Source: Microbacterium proteolyticum (GTDB taxonomy: Bacteria > Actinomycetota > Actinomycetes > Actinomycetales > Microbacteriaceae). Taken from it: a stretch of DNA of 64,000 nt. Positions 24,760 through 36,171 of this stretch are shown here, piece after piece. The stretch lies in contig NZ_JACHXY010000001.1 in assembly GCF_014192415.1 (NCBI RefSeq), positions 372,001 through 436,000 on the forward strand. The letters run 5' to 3'. The notes below the pieces were generated by a model that saw nothing but the letters and a program-made list of their open reading frames with translations, was not told the DNA's origin and ran no database searches. Both the position numbers and the translations under genes were made by a program. Position 1 is the stretch's first letter; each line of letters starts with the position of its first letter.

Positions 24760-25986
24760 TCAGGGCCGCCACGACGACAGGAAGTTGCCGAGTCGCTCGA
24801 TGGCATCCGAGATGACGCGCGCCTCGGGCAGCGTCACGATGCGCACGTGATCGGTCGCGGGCCAGTTGAACCCCGACCCCTGCACCAGCAGCACGTGCTC
24901 GGCGAGCAGGAAGTCGTGCACGAACTTGCCGTCGTCGGGGATCTCGTACACCTCGGGGTCGAAGCGTGGGAAGGCGTAGAGCGCACCGCGGGGCATCACG
25001 CACGAAACGCCGGGAATGGCTTCCAGGCCCTGCCACGCGGCATCCCTCTGCTCGTGCAGACGACCGGACGGGGCGATGAGAGCGTCGATGGATTGCACCC
25101 CCGACAGCGCCGCCTGCACCGCGAACTGCGCCGGCACGTTGGGGCACAGACGCGTGGATGCCAGCAGGTTGATGCCGTGCAGGAAACCCTGCGCGTGGTC
25201 CTTCGGGCCGGTGATCGCCAGCCATCCCGACCGGTAGCCCGCGACGCGATACGTCTTGGACAGGCCGTTGAAGGTGAGGCACAGCAGGTCGGGTGCGATC
25301 GTCGCCATCGGGATGTGCACGGCGTCGTCGAAGAGGATGCGGTCGTAGATCTCGTCGGCCAGGATCAGCAGCGAGTTCTCGCGGGCGATCGCCGCGATCC
25401 CCTCGAGCATCTCGCGCGAGTAGACCGCCCCGGTGGGGTTGTTGGGGTTGATCACCACGATCGCCTTCGTGCGCGGCGTGATCTTCGACCGGATGTCCTC
25501 CAGGTCGGGCTGCCACTCACGCGACTCGTCGCACAGGTAGTGAACGGGCGTGCCGCCGCCGAGACTCGTCATCGCCGTCCACAGCGGGTAGTCGGGGGCC
25601 GGGATCAACACCTCGTCGCCCTCGTCGAGAAGCGCCTGCATGGTCATCGTGATCAGCTCGGACACACCGTTGCCGAGGAACACGTGATCGGGGTCGAGCG
25701 CGGGGAACCCGGGCTCCTGCTCGTAGCGCGACACCACCGCGCGGCGAGCGGACAGGATGCCGCGACTGTCGCTGTAGCCGTGGGCGTTGGGCACCGACGC
25801 GATCATGTCGCGCACGATCTGGTGCGGTGCCTCGAACCCGAAGATCGCCGGATTGCCGGTGTTCAGCTTGAGGATCGAGTGCCCCTCGGCCTCGAGTCGG
25901 TCGGCCTCGACGAGGGCCTCCCCCCGGATCTCGTAGAGGACGTCTTTCAACTTCGACGACTGATCGAGAGGGCGTAGCGGGCTCAT
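24760..25986 (-). CDS. PLP-dependent aminotransferase (AlaT/AspC-like, fold type I)
   Basis: 408 aa. The class I/II aminotransferase pattern is complete: NPNNPTG (180-186), ADEIYDR (210-216) with the cofactor Asp211 and Tyr214, SKTYRVAGYRSGW with Schiff-base Lys244, and a late Arg in RIVTLP. It most resembles the alanine/aspartate aminotransferases acting on pyruvate or oxaloacetate and glutamate. The ATG at 25986 is preferred over a longer frame because it gives the family's MSPLRPLDQSSKL start. It lies downstream of secA on the same strand, separated by a hairpin. Confidence 0.88.
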   Translation of the reverse strand: MSPLRPLDQSSKLKDVLYEIRGEALVEADRLEAEGHSILKLNTGNPAIFGFEAPHQIVRDMIASVPNAHGYSDSRGILSARRAVVSRYEQEPGFPALDPDHVFLGNGVSELITMTMQALLDEGDEVLIPAPDYPLWTAMTSLGGGTPVHYLCDESREWQPDLEDIRSKITPRTKAIVVINPNNPTGAVYSREMLEGIAAIARENSLLILADEIYDRILFDDAVHIPMATIAPDLLCLTFNGLSKTYRVAGYRSGWLAITGPKDHAQGFLHGINLLASTRLCPNVPAQFAVQAALSGVQSIDALIAPSGRLHEQRDAAWQGLEAIPGVSCVMPRGALYAFPRFDPEVYEIPDDGKFVHDFLLAEHVLLVQGSGFNWPATDHVRIVTLPEARVISDAIERLGNFLSSWRP

Positions 25987-26059
25987 CGGTTCAGGATATC
26001 CCCGGCCCCGGCGGGCCAATCGACACCGAGTGGACCACGCGTCGGTCACCGCGAACGGC

Positions 26060-26094
26060 GGATGCCGTGCCCCGGCGATCGGGGCACGGCATCC
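26060..26094 (-). terminator. Hairpin downstream of secA
   Basis: Perfect 15-bp arms (26060-26074, 26080-26094) with a 5-nt loop, between the secA stop and the aminotransferase. No U-tract follows on the minus strand, so termination may be partial. Confidence 0.65.
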
Positions 26095-26106
26095 GGCGTT
26101 CGTTCG

Positions 26107-28905
<2,799 letters not shown>

Positions 28906-29077
28906 GAAGAATCTCCATCTGTCGGGTGCGACGCCCGTACGGACGCCGGCCTGCGAACAGGCATACGTGGCCCATGGTATCCGTGTTATCGGTTCGTGAC
29001 CTGCGAAGGAGCCGCAATCCCCCGGCCGGGTTGCGCGCCCGCAGCGAACACACGGCGACGGGCGCGAACCCGCCGCT

Positions 29078-29083
29078 TAGGAT
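29078..29083 (+). promoter_or_regulatory. -10 box (TAGGAT) for the leaderless gene at 29090
   Basis: TAGGAT with exactly 6 nt to the ATG at 29090. Nothing else is seen in the 184-bp gap to secA. Confidence 0.5.
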
Positions 29084-29089
29084 CGACAT

Positions 29090-30400
29090 ATGGCGGGTTT
29101 CTGGGGTAAGAGGAAGCGCGAAGAGCAAGACGCGGCCGACGCGGATCTGGCTCGGCGAGCGGAGCTGGCGATCGTCGCCGCCGACGAGCGGGTGCGTCTC
29201 ACCTCCGACGAGCTCGATTTCGCGCGGGCCGAGCTCGGCGACAAGGCCACCGAAGACCTCGCCGCCGCCCTCGACTCCGTGCGCACCCACCTCGCCGAGG
29301 CCTTCCAGTTGCACCAGCTCAACCACGACGAGATCCCCGACACCAAGGAAGAGCTGCGCACGCGCAACGCGCGCGTCATCCAACTGTCGCAGTGGGCGGA
29401 AGACCTGCTCGAGGAACGCACGCAGGTGCTCCAGCCCAAGATCGATGCCGTGCGCCGCGCACCCGAGACGCTCGCCCGTGTCCGCGCCGACCGCGAGCGG
29501 CTTCAGGAGCGCATCCCGAACGCCCGCGACGTGGTCGAACGGCTCTCACGCCGCTACAGCGATTCGGCGCTCGCGCAGATCGGTGGCAATCCCGAAGAGA
29601 TCGAGCAGCTTCTCGACTTCGCCGTGCACACCGCATCCGTGTCCGAGCGGCGCCGCGAGGCCGGCCAGCGCGAGCAGGCGTCGGTCGCGCTGGAGGCTGC
29701 CACCGAGGCCGTCCGCCGCGCCGAGTCCCTTCTGGATGCCGTGGATACCTTCGAGATCGAGGCGCTGCGCGCCGAGTCCACCCTCGCCGCCGTCGTCGAC
29801 GACTCCCGCAACGATCTCGTCGAGGCGCGTCGTGAGGCGCAGACCCCCGCCGTCATCGCCGCCATGTCGACCCTGCAGGGCGCGCTGAGCGCGCTACCGG
29901 CATCCGGGAGCCGCAACGATCCCTTTGCGGCGCTGTCGTCTCTGCGCCAGGCGAACGCCGACCTCGATCAGGCCCGGGAGCGCGCCGCCCGCCCCGTTCT
30001 CTCGCAACAGCAGGTGGATCACGCCATCGACGACGCCGACCGTCAGCTCGCCGTCGCCCGCGGCCTCATCACCGGACATCGGGGGTGGATCGGCGCCGAC
30101 GCGCGCACGCGCTTCGTCGAGGCGGAACGCTTGCGCGCCGGCCTGCCCCTGGGCCCCGTCGCCGAAGACGATCGGGAGACGGTGCTGGCCACCGCGCGAC
30201 GCGCCGGGGCGCTGGCATCCGAATCGCTGCAGATCGCACAACGCGACATCGAACAGTCCCGGCCCGATGACTGGGGCGGCAACGGCCGCGGCGGCGGATA
30301 CGGGCGAGGCGGCGGGGGCATGGGCGGCGGAAACATGGTCGGCGGCATGCTCGGTGGCCTCGTGATCGGGTCGCTGCTCGGCGACATCTTCGACGGCTGA
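29090..30400 (+). CDS. Coiled-coil protein with Gly-rich, hydrophobic C-terminus; function unknown
   Basis: 436 aa. Residues 1-about 390 are almost entirely alpha-helical and charged (long heptad-like runs of A, E, R, L), predicting an extended coiled coil. Residues about 395-425 are Gly-rich (GRGGGYGRGGGGMGGG), followed by a short glycine/hydrophobic segment (GGMLGGLVIGSLLGDIFDG). No catalytic motif is seen. The helical part resembles the C-terminal region of some actinobacterial TPM-domain proteins, but the TPM domain and signal peptide are absent. It is leaderless, sits alone between divergent secA and convergent hpf, and shares a bidirectional hairpin with hpf. Confidence 0.7.
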   Translation: MAGFWGKRKREEQDAADADLARRAELAIVAADERVRLTSDELDFARAELGDKATEDLAAALDSVRTHLAEAFQLHQLNHDEIPDTKEELRTRNARVIQLSQWAEDLLEERTQVLQPKIDAVRRAPETLARVRADRERLQERIPNARDVVERLSRRYSDSALAQIGGNPEEIEQLLDFAVHTASVSERRREAGQREQASVALEAATEAVRRAESLLDAVDTFEIEALRAESTLAAVVDDSRNDLVEARREAQTPAVIAAMSTLQGALSALPASGSRNDPFAALSSLRQANADLDQARERAARPVLSQQQVDHAIDDADRQLAVARGLITGHRGWIGADARTRFVEAERLRAGLPLGPVAEDDRETVLATARRAGALASESLQIAQRDIEQSRPDDWGGNGRGGGYGRGGGGMGGGNMVGGMLGGLVIGSLLGDIFDG

Positions 30401-30430
30401 GCCGCCCTCGTCGCGCGGGCACGAAGGACA

Positions 30431-30468
30431 CGACGAAACCCCCGGCTCTGGAGTCGGGGGCTTCGTCG
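30431..30468. terminator. Bidirectional terminator between the 29090 gene and hpf
   Basis: Arms about 30431-30444 and 30455-30468 (CGACGAAACCCCCG pairing with CGGGGGCTTCGTCG, one wobble), between the two convergent stops. Confidence 0.75.
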
Positions 30469-30477
30469 AGAATCGGA

Positions 30478-31143
30478 TCAGGATGCGGCTTGCGCCACCG
30501 GCGATGCCTGTGTCGCGAGCGCGATCACCCCGTAGTCCCATCCCTTGCGGCGGTACACCACGCTGGGGTGATCGGTGCGGGCGTCGATGAACAGGAAGAA
30601 GTCGTGGCCGACGAGCTCCATGCGGTCGACGGCGTCCTCGACCGTCATCCACTCGGGCCCGAACTCCTTCTGACGGATGACGACGGGCGAGTAATCCTCT
30701 TCGTCGACGGCGCCCTCGTTCTGCACCGGAATCGATCCGGTGGCCACGGCGCGCAGTACCTCGACGGAGGCGGGCTCGACATCGATGCCGGCCAACTCGC
30801 CGGTGCCCTTCTCGAACCGGGCACCGCGGGGGTGGTTTCGGGCGTCGACGCGCTTGTCTTTGGCGCGACGTACCTGCTCGGAGATCTTGTCGACCGCGAG
30901 GTCGAGGGCGGCGAACTTGTCGACATCCGTGGCCTCGGCCCGGACCACCGGTCCTTTGCCGTCGAGGGTGAGCTCGACCGTGTCGTCTTCCATGCGTCCG
31001 TTGCGATACGAACGGTGGGTGACCTTGACCTCGAGCGCCTGCGCACGCGGCGCCAGGTGCTCGATGCGGCCGACCTTCTCTTCAACCACGGTGCGGAAAC
31101 GATCGGTGATACCGACCCCCACGCCGACGATGTTGGTGTCCAT
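30478..31143 (-). CDS. hpf: Long-form ribosome hibernation-promoting factor
   Basis: 221 aa. The N-terminal YfiA/HPF domain (about 1-105) binds the 30S decoding region; after a linker, the C-terminal domain (about 160-215, with DFFLFIDARTDHPSVVYRRKGWDYGVI) drives 100S dimer formation in the long form. It silences ribosomes in stationary phase or stress. The ATG has an excellent AAGGAGGT site. A perfect hairpin lies in the leader (31164-31188). comF follows upstream on the same strand, as in mycobacteria. Confidence 0.94.
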   Translation of the reverse strand: MDTNIVGVGVGITDRFRTVVEEKVGRIEHLAPRAQALEVKVTHRSYRNGRMEDDTVELTLDGKGPVVRAEATDVDKFAALDLAVDKISEQVRRAKDKRVDARNHPRGARFEKGTGELAGIDVEPASVEVLRAVATGSIPVQNEGAVDEEDYSPVVIRQKEFGPEWMTVEDAVDRMELVGHDFFLFIDARTDHPSVVYRRKGWDYGVIALATQASPVAQAAS

Positions 31144-31163
31144 CCGTGACCTCCTTGTTCCGG

Positions 31164-31188
31164 GTTCCGCCCGGTCTAAGGGCGGAAC
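31164..31188 (-). promoter_or_regulatory. Leader hairpin upstream of hpf
   Basis: Perfect 9-bp arms GTTCCGCCC/GGGCGGAAC (31164-31172, 31180-31188) with a 7-nt loop, 20 nt before the hpf start. It could terminate comF read-through or control hpf expression. Confidence 0.5.
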
Positions 31189-31211
31189 ATCCGTCGCCTT
31201 CAGTCATCCCC

Positions 31212-31217
31212 ACGCTA
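31212..31217 (-). promoter_or_regulatory. Possible -10 box (TAGCGT) of hpf
   Basis: TAGCGT on the minus strand inside a small CCCAC/GTGGG palindrome, about 68 nt upstream of hpf; it would place the hairpin in the 5' leader. Confidence 0.3.
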
Positions 31218-31236
31218 GTGGGAGGCCACCGCCATG

Positions 31237-31905
31237 TCACGTGTCAATCACCTCCCATTCACCTTTCGATGTCCTGCGGCGCGGCGTGTCCGCAAGCGCC
31301 ACGGCCCGCACATCCGTGGCCCCCGCCGCGCGCAGGGCACGAACCGCTTCAGCCAACGTCGCACCCGTCGTGACCACATCGTCGACCACCACCACCGGCC
31401 CGCTCAAGACGACGCGGACCGCGAACACATCGCGGACGTTCTCGCGACGCGCGCGATCGCCGAGTCCGCGCTGATCGGCGGGCGCTCGGCGCAGCCGCAG
31501 AAGGCGCTGGGGGCGCCGGCCCGCCCGCCGCACCAGCACTTCGACCGGGCGGTATCCGCGTCGTCGGAACGCCGCGCGGGAAGAGGGCACGGTCGTGATC
31601 AGCGCCCCCGGTGGGACGAATGCCGCGAGCGCGGCGGCCAACGCGGGGGCGAGGTCGCGCGCCAGCGCCGTGCGCCCCTCCTCTTTGAACGCCCGGATCA
31701 CGCGCGCGGCGACGCCCTCGAACGGCAGGCCGCAGACGACGGCGAGATCGGGCTCACGCTCGCGCCCTGACAGCCGCGGAGCCAGCTGGACACGACATCC
31801 TCCGCACAACGACACGTCGAGGTCACCGCACCCCGCGCAGGCGAGAGGCAGCCAGAACGTCAGGGCATCGCGCAGCGCAGAGGCGATCGAAACGGAGAGG
31901 TTCAT
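31237..31905 (-). CDS. comF: ComF-family phosphoribosyltransferase-like protein
   Basis: 222 aa. An N-terminal zinc-ribbon-like cysteine set (ACAGCGDLDVSLCGGC) precedes a type-I PRTase fold with the PRPP loop VVVVDDVVTTGATL. ComF relatives are implicated in DNA uptake in naturally competent bacteria, but the family is widespread in non-competent actinobacteria and its role here is unknown. The ATG at 31905 with GGGAGG upstream is chosen over longer frames that run into lpqB's terminal region. It lies downstream of mtrA-mtrB-lpqB, 79 bp away, and may be read from that operon. Confidence 0.85.
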   Translation of the reverse strand: MNLSVSIASALRDALTFWLPLACAGCGDLDVSLCGGCRVQLAPRLSGREREPDLAVVCGLPFEGVAARVIRAFKEEGRTALARDLAPALAAALAAFVPPGALITTVPSSRAAFRRRGYRPVEVLVRRAGRRPQRLLRLRRAPADQRGLGDRARRENVRDVFAVRVVLSGPVVVVDDVVTTGATLAEAVRALRAAGATDVRAVALADTPRRRTSKGEWEVIDT

Positions 31906-31984
31906 GCCGCCAGCCTCCCGCGCCCGGCTCCGGCGCGACCGACGGATGCGAGGTCGGTGGACGCCGGCCCCCTGGGGAGGAGCG

Positions 31985-33643
31985 TCAGGAAGTAGTGCCC
32001 TGCTGGGCCGCCAGAACACGGATGCCGGACGCCACGAGCGTCCACGAACTCCCGCGGCGACTGAACAGACGCCCCTGGTCGTCGAGCACGCGGACGCTCG
32101 TGCTGCCGGCCGCCAACGTGCGGGTGCCCTCGGGCGCGACCGAGTCGGTACCGCGCCCGCCCACGCCGAACTCGTGCAGGGTGCTGACGCCGTCGACGCT
32201 GGAGAGGACGCCGATGGTGGTGTCGTCGAGCCACGCGAGGTCGAAGGCTCCTGGCTGCGAGAACGACAGCACGTGAGGCGGGCCGAGCTCGATGTCGCCG
32301 TTGGTGCGCTCGATGCCGGCGACCCACACCTCGCGCGTACCCGAGACCGTCACGACGGCGGCGATGCGCGTGCCATCGCGCGAGATCTGCATGGCGGTGA
32401 TCTCTGCGGCATCCGGCCAAGCGTTGCCGACGTCGCGCGGCACGCCCTCGGCGGTGATGGCCCGCAACTGCGTGGGTGACGCGGCGGGAACGCTCCAGAT
32501 GGCCCCCTCGGCGTCGATCGAGGGGGCGATGAGGCCCGGACGGTCATCGAGGAGGAAGGTCCGCCCGTCGGCCAGCGCGCTCGCGACCGTCCCTTGCTGC
32601 GTCCGGATCGCGGCGAGGCTGCGATCGGCTTCGAGCTCGATCGCGGAGGGCACCAGCGATTCGACCGCGTCGGAGAGGCCGTCGATCGGCTCGACCGTAT
32701 CGCCCGCGAGCGAACCGAATTGCCCGATCGAGGTCAGCACCGCCGGAGAGGGATCGACTCGTGTGACGCGCACCGGCACCTCGGTGGCCGTGATGGGGGT
32801 GCCCTCGACCGTCATCTGCACGTCGCTGATACCGGCCGTCGCGAGGCTGCGGGCGAGCTGGGTCTGCATGCGGTCGAGCCGCGTGCGGTCGAGGCTCAGC
32901 ACCGCCCTCGGCAACTGCACCTGCGCCACGCCGCTCTGCGAGAGGGTGACCGAGCGCCCCACGAGCGACAGTTCGTCGGGGAACGCCGATTCCACCGCAC
33001 CCGCAAGCCACGCGCTGGGCTGCCCGTCGACGAGCGCGGTGGCCACCCGGCTGGCGACCAGGGCGCGGGGGAACCAGCGCACGTCGGGCACGATGAAGCT
33101 GTACGTGGGGTCGAAGTACGCGATGGATGCCGGTTGGTAGACGGTCGGGAACACCTCTTCGTACAGCACGACGCCGTCGGGGGCGGCGGTGATGCGCCAT
33201 TGATCGTCGACGCGCGCGAGGGTGAACGACAGCGTCTCGGCCGTACCCGACGCCGCGGGGGCGTAGGCGCCGTCGGCATCCACCCCGGCCGTCGCCACCA
33301 CCGACACCGCGACCGACGTGCCGTCGGCGGCGGCCGTGGCACGACGGTCGGCCAGGCGGTCGATCGTCACGCGGGCCCGCGGGTCCCACTGCGTCCCCGC
33401 GGCCAGGAAGAGCTTCGCGGTGGCCCAGTCGTCGGCGGGACCGGAACCGGCGCGGAGGAATCCCTCGACGATCTCACTGGGCGTGGCATCTTCCTGCGGG
33501 CCGTCGGGGACGAACGCGAAGGCCTGGGTGTCGTCGGCCTGCGGCCCCCGGCCCGGGTTGACGTAGCCGGTGGTGGGCAGACCCGTGCACGCCGTGAGCA
33601 CGAGCACGAGCGCGAGGCTGACGAGGGCGAGGGCGCGCCTCAT
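31985..33643 (-). CDS. lpqB: Lipoprotein LpqB
   Basis: 552 aa lipoprotein with a clear lipobox LTAC (Cys19) after a 15-residue hydrophobic signal. It carries a GerMN-like domain (about 180-300) and a C-terminal beta-propeller (about 310-550). In mycobacteria LpqB binds the extracytoplasmic part of the MtrB kinase and modulates MtrA phosphorylation, linking envelope state to division and cell-wall hydrolase genes. It overlaps mtrB by 4 nt and completes the conserved mtrA-mtrB-lpqB operon. Confidence 0.94.
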   Translation of the reverse strand: MRRALALVSLALVLVLTACTGLPTTGYVNPGRGPQADDTQAFAFVPDGPQEDATPSEIVEGFLRAGSGPADDWATAKLFLAAGTQWDPRARVTIDRLADRRATAAADGTSVAVSVVATAGVDADGAYAPAASGTAETLSFTLARVDDQWRITAAPDGVVLYEEVFPTVYQPASIAYFDPTYSFIVPDVRWFPRALVASRVATALVDGQPSAWLAGAVESAFPDELSLVGRSVTLSQSGVAQVQLPRAVLSLDRTRLDRMQTQLARSLATAGISDVQMTVEGTPITATEVPVRVTRVDPSPAVLTSIGQFGSLAGDTVEPIDGLSDAVESLVPSAIELEADRSLAAIRTQQGTVASALADGRTFLLDDRPGLIAPSIDAEGAIWSVPAASPTQLRAITAEGVPRDVGNAWPDAAEITAMQISRDGTRIAAVVTVSGTREVWVAGIERTNGDIELGPPHVLSFSQPGAFDLAWLDDTTIGVLSSVDGVSTLHEFGVGGRGTDSVAPEGTRTLAAGSTSVRVLDDQGRLFSRRGSSWTLVASGIRVLAAQQGTTS

Positions 33644-35322
33644 GACGGCCTCCTGACTCCGGGACGGGTCGAGATGGGCTGCGTGAGGCCGAGCGCCTCG
33701 AGGGCGCCCCCCTGCTCATCGTCGGGTTCGAGCGGCAACGGCGAGCCGGTCACGGGCCTGCCCGTGCGCGGCAGGGTCAGCACGAAGTTCGATCCTCGAC
33801 CGGCCTCGGACCACACCGCCAGGGTGCCGCCGTGCAGGCGCGCGTCACCGAGCGCGATGGACAGACCGAGCCCCGTGCCGCCGATGGTGCGCACCCGTGA
33901 CGGGTCGGCGCGCCAGAAGCGGTCGAAGACGCGCTCGACGTCCTCGGCGCGCATGCCGAGGCCGAAGTCGCGCACGCCGAGAGCGATGGCATCCCGATCG
34001 CTGTCGACCGAGACGACGATCGGCCGTCCCTCGCCGTGCTCGATCGCGTTGCCCAGCAGGTTCCGCACGATGCGGCGCACACGACGGGCGTCCATGTCGA
34101 CCGGGGTGTAGCCCCCGGGGGCGACCAGGCGCACATCGGAACCGTGCCCTTCGGCCAGCTGCTCCATCGAGAGGATGACGTCTTCGGCGAGGTGGGCGAG
34201 ACTGGTCGGCTCGAGCTCGAGCTGCACCGACCCCGCGTCGTACCGGCTGATCTCGAGCAGGTCGGTCAGCAGCACCTCGAATCGCTGCACCTGCGCGTGC
34301 AGCAGCTCCGCGGCGCGGCCGGTCACCGGGTCGAACTCCTCGCGCTGGTCGTTGATCATGTCGGCGGCGAGCTTGATGGTGGTCAGAGGCGTGCGCAGTT
34401 CGTGCGAGACGTCGGAGACGAAACGCTGCTGCACGAGCGAGAGATCGGCGAGCTCCTTGATCTGCGACTCGATGCTGTCGGCCATGGCGTTGAAGGAGCG
34501 GTTCAACGTCGCCAGCTCGTCTTCGCCGCGCACCGGCAGCCGCACACCCAGATCCCCCGCTGCGAGCTTCGCGCTGGTCTCGGCGGCATCCGCGATCGGG
34601 GTGGTCACCGACCGCAGGACGAACCAGGCGATCGCCCCGATCAGCACGACCAGGACGAGTCCCACCACCCACAGCAGCACCTGCACGAAGGAGAGCGTCT
34701 GCGAGGCGCTGACGAGGTCGTACCCCATGTAGAGCTCGTACGAATCGACGCCGTCCGAGGCGGGGAAACGCAGTTGGTGTCCGACCAGGATGCCGGGGAC
34801 CTCGCGGCCGCCGTCGGAGGGCAGCGCGACCGACTGCCACCACTGCAGGTCGGGGCTCGACTGCACCTGCGTGCGCAGCGCCTCGGTGACGAGACTCGAC
34901 TCGAACGCCGGTGAGATGAAGGGCTGAGGAGCGAGCGGTGAGGGCGGGCCGATGCGGTACAGCGCGATGAGGTCGCTGGAGGACTGCTGCGACAGGCGCG
35001 TCGCGATGCCGTTCATCAGAGTCTGCGCCGCGGCCGGGTCGGTGGAGTCCACCGCGGCATCGAGCGTCGCCTGCGCCGCGGCGGTGGCGCGCTGCGCTTC
35101 GAGGAGCACCTGGTCTTTTCGTGCGGTGAAGAGCTCGTTCTGGATGACCAGCGCCATCGCCAGACAGGTGGCGAGGATCGTCGCCGCCGTCAGCGTGACG
35201 GTGATGACGATGGTGCGAAAGCGCAGCGATCGGCGCCAGAGCGTGCGCAGACGATCACGGGCGAGACGCCAGTCGCGGAGGCCGCGCGGGCGAGGCGGGA
35301 GGGTGCGGACCGCCCCCGTCAT
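33640..35322 (-). CDS. mtrB: Sensor histidine kinase MtrB
   Basis: 560 aa membrane kinase. Transmembrane helices at about 37-61 and 210-237 enclose a ~150-residue extracytoplasmic sensor. A HAMP domain (about 235-290), HisKA with SHELRTPL (His307), and a HATPase with GLGLSIA follow. It phosphorylates MtrA, which controls chromosome replication, division and peptidoglycan hydrolase genes in actinobacteria. It starts 7 bp after mtrA and overlaps lpqB by 4 nt. Confidence 0.95.
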   Translation of the reverse strand: MTGAVRTLPPRPRGLRDWRLARDRLRTLWRRSLRFRTIVITVTLTAATILATCLAMALVIQNELFTARKDQVLLEAQRATAAAQATLDAAVDSTDPAAAQTLMNGIATRLSQQSSSDLIALYRIGPPSPLAPQPFISPAFESSLVTEALRTQVQSSPDLQWWQSVALPSDGGREVPGILVGHQLRFPASDGVDSYELYMGYDLVSASQTLSFVQVLLWVVGLVLVVLIGAIAWFVLRSVTTPIADAAETSAKLAAGDLGVRLPVRGEDELATLNRSFNAMADSIESQIKELADLSLVQQRFVSDVSHELRTPLTTIKLAADMINDQREEFDPVTGRAAELLHAQVQRFEVLLTDLLEISRYDAGSVQLELEPTSLAHLAEDVILSMEQLAEGHGSDVRLVAPGGYTPVDMDARRVRRIVRNLLGNAIEHGEGRPIVVSVDSDRDAIALGVRDFGLGMRAEDVERVFDRFWRADPSRVRTIGGTGLGLSIALGDARLHGGTLAVWSEAGRGSNFVLTLPRTGRPVTGSPLPLEPDDEQGGALEALGLTQPISTRPGVRRPS

Positions 35323-35329
35323 GAGGTGC

Positions 35330-36010
35330 TCAGGCCACCGCGCCGGCGCGGTATCCCACGCCGCGCACGGTGGTCACGATCCGCGGATTGTCGGGGTCGG
35401 CCTCGATCTTGGCGCGTAGACGCTGCACGTGCACGTTCACCAGACGTGTATCGGCCTTGTAGTGGTAGCCCCACACCTGTTCGAGAAGCATCTCGCGCGA
35501 GAAGACCTGCTGCGGCTTCTCGGCGAGCGCGACGAGCAGTTCGAACTCCAGCGGGGTCAGCGCGATGGGCGCATCGCCCCGGCGCACTTCGTGGGCGGCG
35601 ACGTCGACGGTCAGATCGCCGATGCGCAGGGTCTCGTCGACCGCCGCCTGGACCGGCCGAAGGCGTGTGCGGATCCGGGCGACGAGCTCCTTCGGGTTGA
35701 AGGGCTTCATGATGTAGTCGTCGGCGCCCGACTCGAGCCCCTTGACGACGTCGGAGGTGTCGGTGCGTGCGGTGAGCATGATGATCGGGACGCCGGATTC
35801 TGCGCGCACACGCGTGCAGATCTCGATGCCGTCCACCCCGGGGAGCATGAGGTCGAGGAGGATGAGGTCGGGGCGCTCGGTGCGCCAGGCGTCCACGGCC
35901 TGCGCACCGTCGGCGCAGAAGGCGGTGTCGAATCCCTCGGTGCGCAGCACGATGCCGATCATCTCGGCCAGCGCGGTGTCGTCGTCGACAACGAGGATCC
36001 GTGAAGTCAT
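35330..36010 (-). CDS. mtrA: Response regulator MtrA (OmpR/PhoB family)
   Basis: 226 aa. The receiver domain has the acidic pocket Asp10/Asp11, phospho-acceptor Asp53 (LILLDLMLPG) and Lys103 in MKPFNP; the C-terminal winged helix contains YHYKADTRLVNVHVQRLRAKI. The ATG at 36010 is chosen because it gives the standard MTSRILVVDDD start; the longer open frame upstream is a shadow. A TACTCT box at 36083-36088 suggests a leader of about 65 nt. It is the first gene of mtrA-mtrB-lpqB and divergent from the membrane-protein/MoxR operon. Confidence 0.96.
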   Translation of the reverse strand: MTSRILVVDDDTALAEMIGIVLRTEGFDTAFCADGAQAVDAWRTERPDLILLDLMLPGVDGIEICTRVRAESGVPIIMLTARTDTSDVVKGLESGADDYIMKPFNPKELVARIRTRLRPVQAAVDETLRIGDLTVDVAAHEVRRGDAPIALTPLEFELLVALAEKPQQVFSREMLLEQVWGYHYKADTRLVNVHVQRLRAKIEADPDNPRIVTTVRGVGYRAGAVA

Positions 36011-36082
36011 TCGGGTGTACGTCTTCCAGCTCGGACCCGCTCGGAAACGGGCAGGACGCCCCTGTGGGGGCATGTCCCATCG

Positions 36083-36088
36083 AGAGTA
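36083..36088 (-). promoter_or_regulatory. Possible -10 box (TACTCT) of mtrA
   Basis: TACTCT on the minus strand, about 72 nt upstream of the mtrA ATG, in the 161-bp gap to the divergent operon. Confidence 0.3.
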
Positions 36089-36171
36089 GTCGACCTGCCT
36101 GCACGAGAGGCGAGCGTGTCGGGGGTGTGTGACACGATGAACGGACCGCCATGTGACGAGGAGGCGCAACA

